From assembly GCA_900545995.1 (NCBI GenBank), contig URBM01000013.1, positions 1-24,903 of the forward strand: a DNA stretch of 24,903 nt, written 5' to 3'. Each line of letters starts with the position of its first letter. The stretch's first letter is position 1. Below are positions 24,631 to 24,903 of this stretch, in pieces. A program made the translations under genes and the position numbers. This DNA comes from an uncultured Collinsella sp. GTDB lineage: Bacteria > Actinomycetota > Coriobacteriia > Coriobacteriales > Coriobacteriaceae. The notes under the pieces are model-generated. The model saw only the letters and a list, made by a program, of their open reading frames with translations, was not told where the DNA came from and ran no database searches.

Positions 24631-24720
24631 TTAGCCGTCCAGAGGTGGGTAGAGCGGCTCGTAAATTGCTGACGCAATGGGCCGGCGTTTTCCCGAGAAG
24701 TATTTAGTCTTGACTCGCAT
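24631..24720 (-). CDS. Possible 29-residue peptide after leader copy 2
   Basis: Minus-strand frame from ATG 24720 (touching the U-run of copy 2) to TAA at 24631-24633: MRVKTKYFSGKRRPIASA, then IYEPLYPPLDG. It has no ribosome site, so it may be a remnant of a gene formerly served by copy 2. It contains a small ATTGC/GCAAT hairpin (24665-24678). The remaining stretch 24579-24630 is AT-rich and shows nothing else. Confidence 0.2.
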   Translation of the reverse strand: MRVKTKYFSGKRRPIASAIYEPLYPPLDG

Positions 24721-24811
24721 AAAAAATGCCGGGGGACATCCCCCGGCTCTTGGAGGTCCCTTTATTCGAGGGTACCGATTTCTTTATAGCATGAGATCGG
24801 ACGGCTTTCAA
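24721..24811 (-). ncRNA. Promoter, structured RNA and terminator (copy 2)
   Basis: Second copy of the module, minus strand: -35 TTGAAA (24811-24806), 17-bp spacer, -10 TATAAA (24788-24783), first hairpin (CCCT/AGGG with an outer GGU/ACC pair), linker CTCCAAGA, an 8-bp GCCGGGGG/CCCCCGGC terminator with an ACAT loop (24747-24728), and six U. Compared with copy 1, arm bases differ while pairing is kept, so the structure appears to matter. Its anti-ribosome-site segment is GGGACCTCCA (24760-24751), one mismatch from pairing with the DUF3800 site, so a trans role is possible. Confidence 0.6.
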
Positions 24812-24887
24812 ATGGCGCCATGTGGATGGGATGGCGCGCCTGATAAAGCCTTGATTATCAACTTCATCCGAACACTTCCCACATTCA

Positions 24888-24903
24888 TCCGCACATGTGC
24901 GGA
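24888..24903. promoter_or_regulatory. Perfect 16-bp palindrome at the window edge
   Basis: TCCGCACATGTGCGGA is a perfect palindrome. The sequence TTCATCCG followed by an ACA-containing tail occurs at 24863 and again at 24884, so the palindrome's left half is part of a direct repeat spaced 21 bases. It may be an operator for a gene beyond the window or one arm of a larger repeat. Confidence 0.35.

Noticed and set aside
24600..24720. tRNA-like look of GGTAGAGCGGCTCG (near 24648-24661)
   Set aside because: No T-loop, no acceptor pairing and no cloverleaf could be drawn.
24486..24811. CRISPR-like repeats
   Set aside because: Only two copies, about 90 bases each with different bases in paired arms and promoter boxes inside; not a CRISPR array.

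Overview
The window looks like chromosomal DNA of a fairly high-GC anaerobic actinobacterium. I favour the class Coriobacteriia, most likely Collinsella or a close relative. This rests on overall gene style (GC-rich third positions, many GTG starts, strong AAGGAG/GGAGG ribosome sites), the short ACT-domain SerA next to SerC with a DUF1015 gene nearby, and the small Coriobacteriia-type protein at 23569-23781. It is recognition by eye, not a database result.

Left part (1-6.8 kb) is ordinary metabolism. On the plus strand are a nitroreductase-family protein and two tandem histidine-phosphatase paralogues. They end at a strong bidirectional terminator (2193-2229). Facing them on the minus strand are a shortened DUF1015-like gene and an M20/ArgE-DapE-type peptidase, which share a promoter overlapping a 17-bp palindrome. 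Further upstream are serA and serC, the first two steps of serine synthesis from 3-phosphoglycerate, closed by their own terminator.

Between 6.76 and 7.41 kb there is no intact gene. The stretch holds a decayed antitoxin gene with its ribosome site and an operator-like inverted repeat still in place, then the control region of the defence operon with a long leader hairpin and a run of ten Gs at the brxA start.

The centre (7.4-22.1 kb) is a type 1 BREX phage-defence operon in standard order: brxA, brxB, brxC, pglX, pglZ, brxL. Its striking feature is that pglX is split into two separate reading frames. The first carries the methyltransferase and target-recognition parts (12558-15074) and the second the conserved C-terminal domain (16075-17043). 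Between them sits an unrelated AT-rich gene for a HEPN (RNxxxH) protein with a winged-helix-like C-terminus. The AT-rich composition begins inside the target-recognition part of pglX (about 14400) and ends just before the C-terminal fragment (about 16060), as if a 'new specificity plus nested effector' block had been swapped in. The poly-G tract at brxA would bring a better-placed upstream start into frame if it lost one G, so the operon may be phase-variable.

Right part (22.1-24.9 kb). Two unrecognised co-directional genes follow brxL (454 and 70 residues) and may be accessory BREX genes. A convergent DUF3800 gene comes next. Its leader is a compact module: promoter, structured RNA containing an anti-Shine-Dalgarno segment, intrinsic terminator, then the gene. 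A second copy of the module, with changes that preserve its structure, lies 235 bp further right with only a 29-codon frame after it. The window ends in a perfect 16-bp palindrome.
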